DNA from: Aliigemmobacter aestuarii
Lineage (GTDB): Bacteria > Pseudomonadota > Alphaproteobacteria > Rhodobacterales > Rhodobacteraceae
Assembly (NCBI RefSeq): GCF_004799285.1
Contig: NZ_SSND01000003.1
Location: 372,001 to 436,000, forward strand
Direction of reading: 5' to 3'
Length of the DNA stretch: 64,000 nucleotides
Each line of letters starts with the position of its first letter. Position 1 is the stretch's first letter. This document shows positions 63,928 through 64,000 of this stretch, piece after piece. Below the pieces are notes generated by a model, which saw only the letters and a program-made list of their open reading frames with translations, was not told where the DNA came from and did no database searches. The position numbers and the translations under genes are program-made.

Positions 63928-64000
63928 ATGATGTCCCGGTCGATCCCGGCTTCGGCGCGGCGGCTGATCGCCGCCTTCGACACCGATCTGACTCCGATGG
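63928..64000 (+). CDS. Start of a further gene at the right edge (incomplete)
   Basis: Ten bases after the carrier-protein stop, atgatg opens a reading frame that continues to the window end: residues MMSRSIPASARRLIAAFDTD and on. It is too short to classify. Its closeness and orientation suggest the same operon as the P450-like and carrier genes. Confidence 0.4.
   Translation, partial: MMSRSIPASARRLIAAFDTDLTPM

Overview
The window is a GC-rich chromosomal segment of an alphaproteobacterium, most likely of the Rhodobacter/Paracoccus group of the Rhodobacterales. The reasons are gene order and protein type: dusB-ntrB-ntrC-ntrY-ntrX followed by trkA-trkH-hfq-hflX; an NtrC without the GAFTGA loop; a porphobilinogen synthase with the cysteine-free metal region; fused IspDF; and several small families largely confined to this order (DUF6477, DUF6456 and an unnamed three-to-four helix membrane protein upstream of mfd). 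Genes are dense, often overlapping by ATGA or TGATG. No transposase, integrase, phage gene or CRISPR array was seen.

Layout. 1-5.8 kb: 5' part of metA, a P-loop ATPase, a FadL-type porin, an EamA exporter, a small membrane protein and guaA. 6-14.9 kb: an MttB-type methyltransferase homologue, two order-specific small/regulatory genes, aqpZ, lipA, a dihaem cytochrome c, hpt with a coupled 56-residue membrane protein that is easily missed, a RatA-like START protein and an AI-2E family permease. 15-17 kb: cinA C-terminal domain, pgpA and ispDF, all overlapping on the minus strand. 17.3-30 kb: the nitrogen-control block (dusB, ntrB, ntrC, ntrY, ntrX), a sulfotransferase-like gene on the opposite strand, trkA-trkH, hfq, hflX. 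30-40 kb: GNAT and penicillin-acylase family pair, a beta-hydroxyacid dehydrogenase, a SYLF lipoprotein, hemB, mfd. 40-48.5 kb: two paralogous RTX proteins, an MFS exporter, a DsbA/FrnE-like protein, an acyl-CoA synthetase homologue, an XRE-cupin regulator, an entericidin-like lipoprotein and a peptide-type binding protein. 48.6-54.6 kb: a predicted small RNA, bdhA, a DUF502 protein, psuG-psuK, then rpsB-tsf. 54.8-60.1 kb: a solo LuxR regulator, a FAD oxidoreductase, a SulP transporter and a YhiN/HI0933 flavoprotein. 60.2-64 kb: tRNA-Gln(UUG), an Mrr-type endonuclease, a third RTX protein, then a compact P450-like protein overlapping an acyl carrier protein at the right edge, probably the start of a small biosynthetic locus.

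The most interesting non-coding signals are (i) a promoter-hairpin-terminator unit at 48.63-48.74 kb that looks like an undescribed ~76-nt small RNA; (ii) a highly structured mRNA leader upstream of rpsB closed by a perfect 8-bp helix; and (iii) a dispersed intergenic hairpin element present in five copies (5.9, 34.0, 46.4, 46.5 and 56.95 kb), two of them as a head-to-head inverted pair. Coordinates and motifs were read directly from the sequence. Family names come from recognition without database search.
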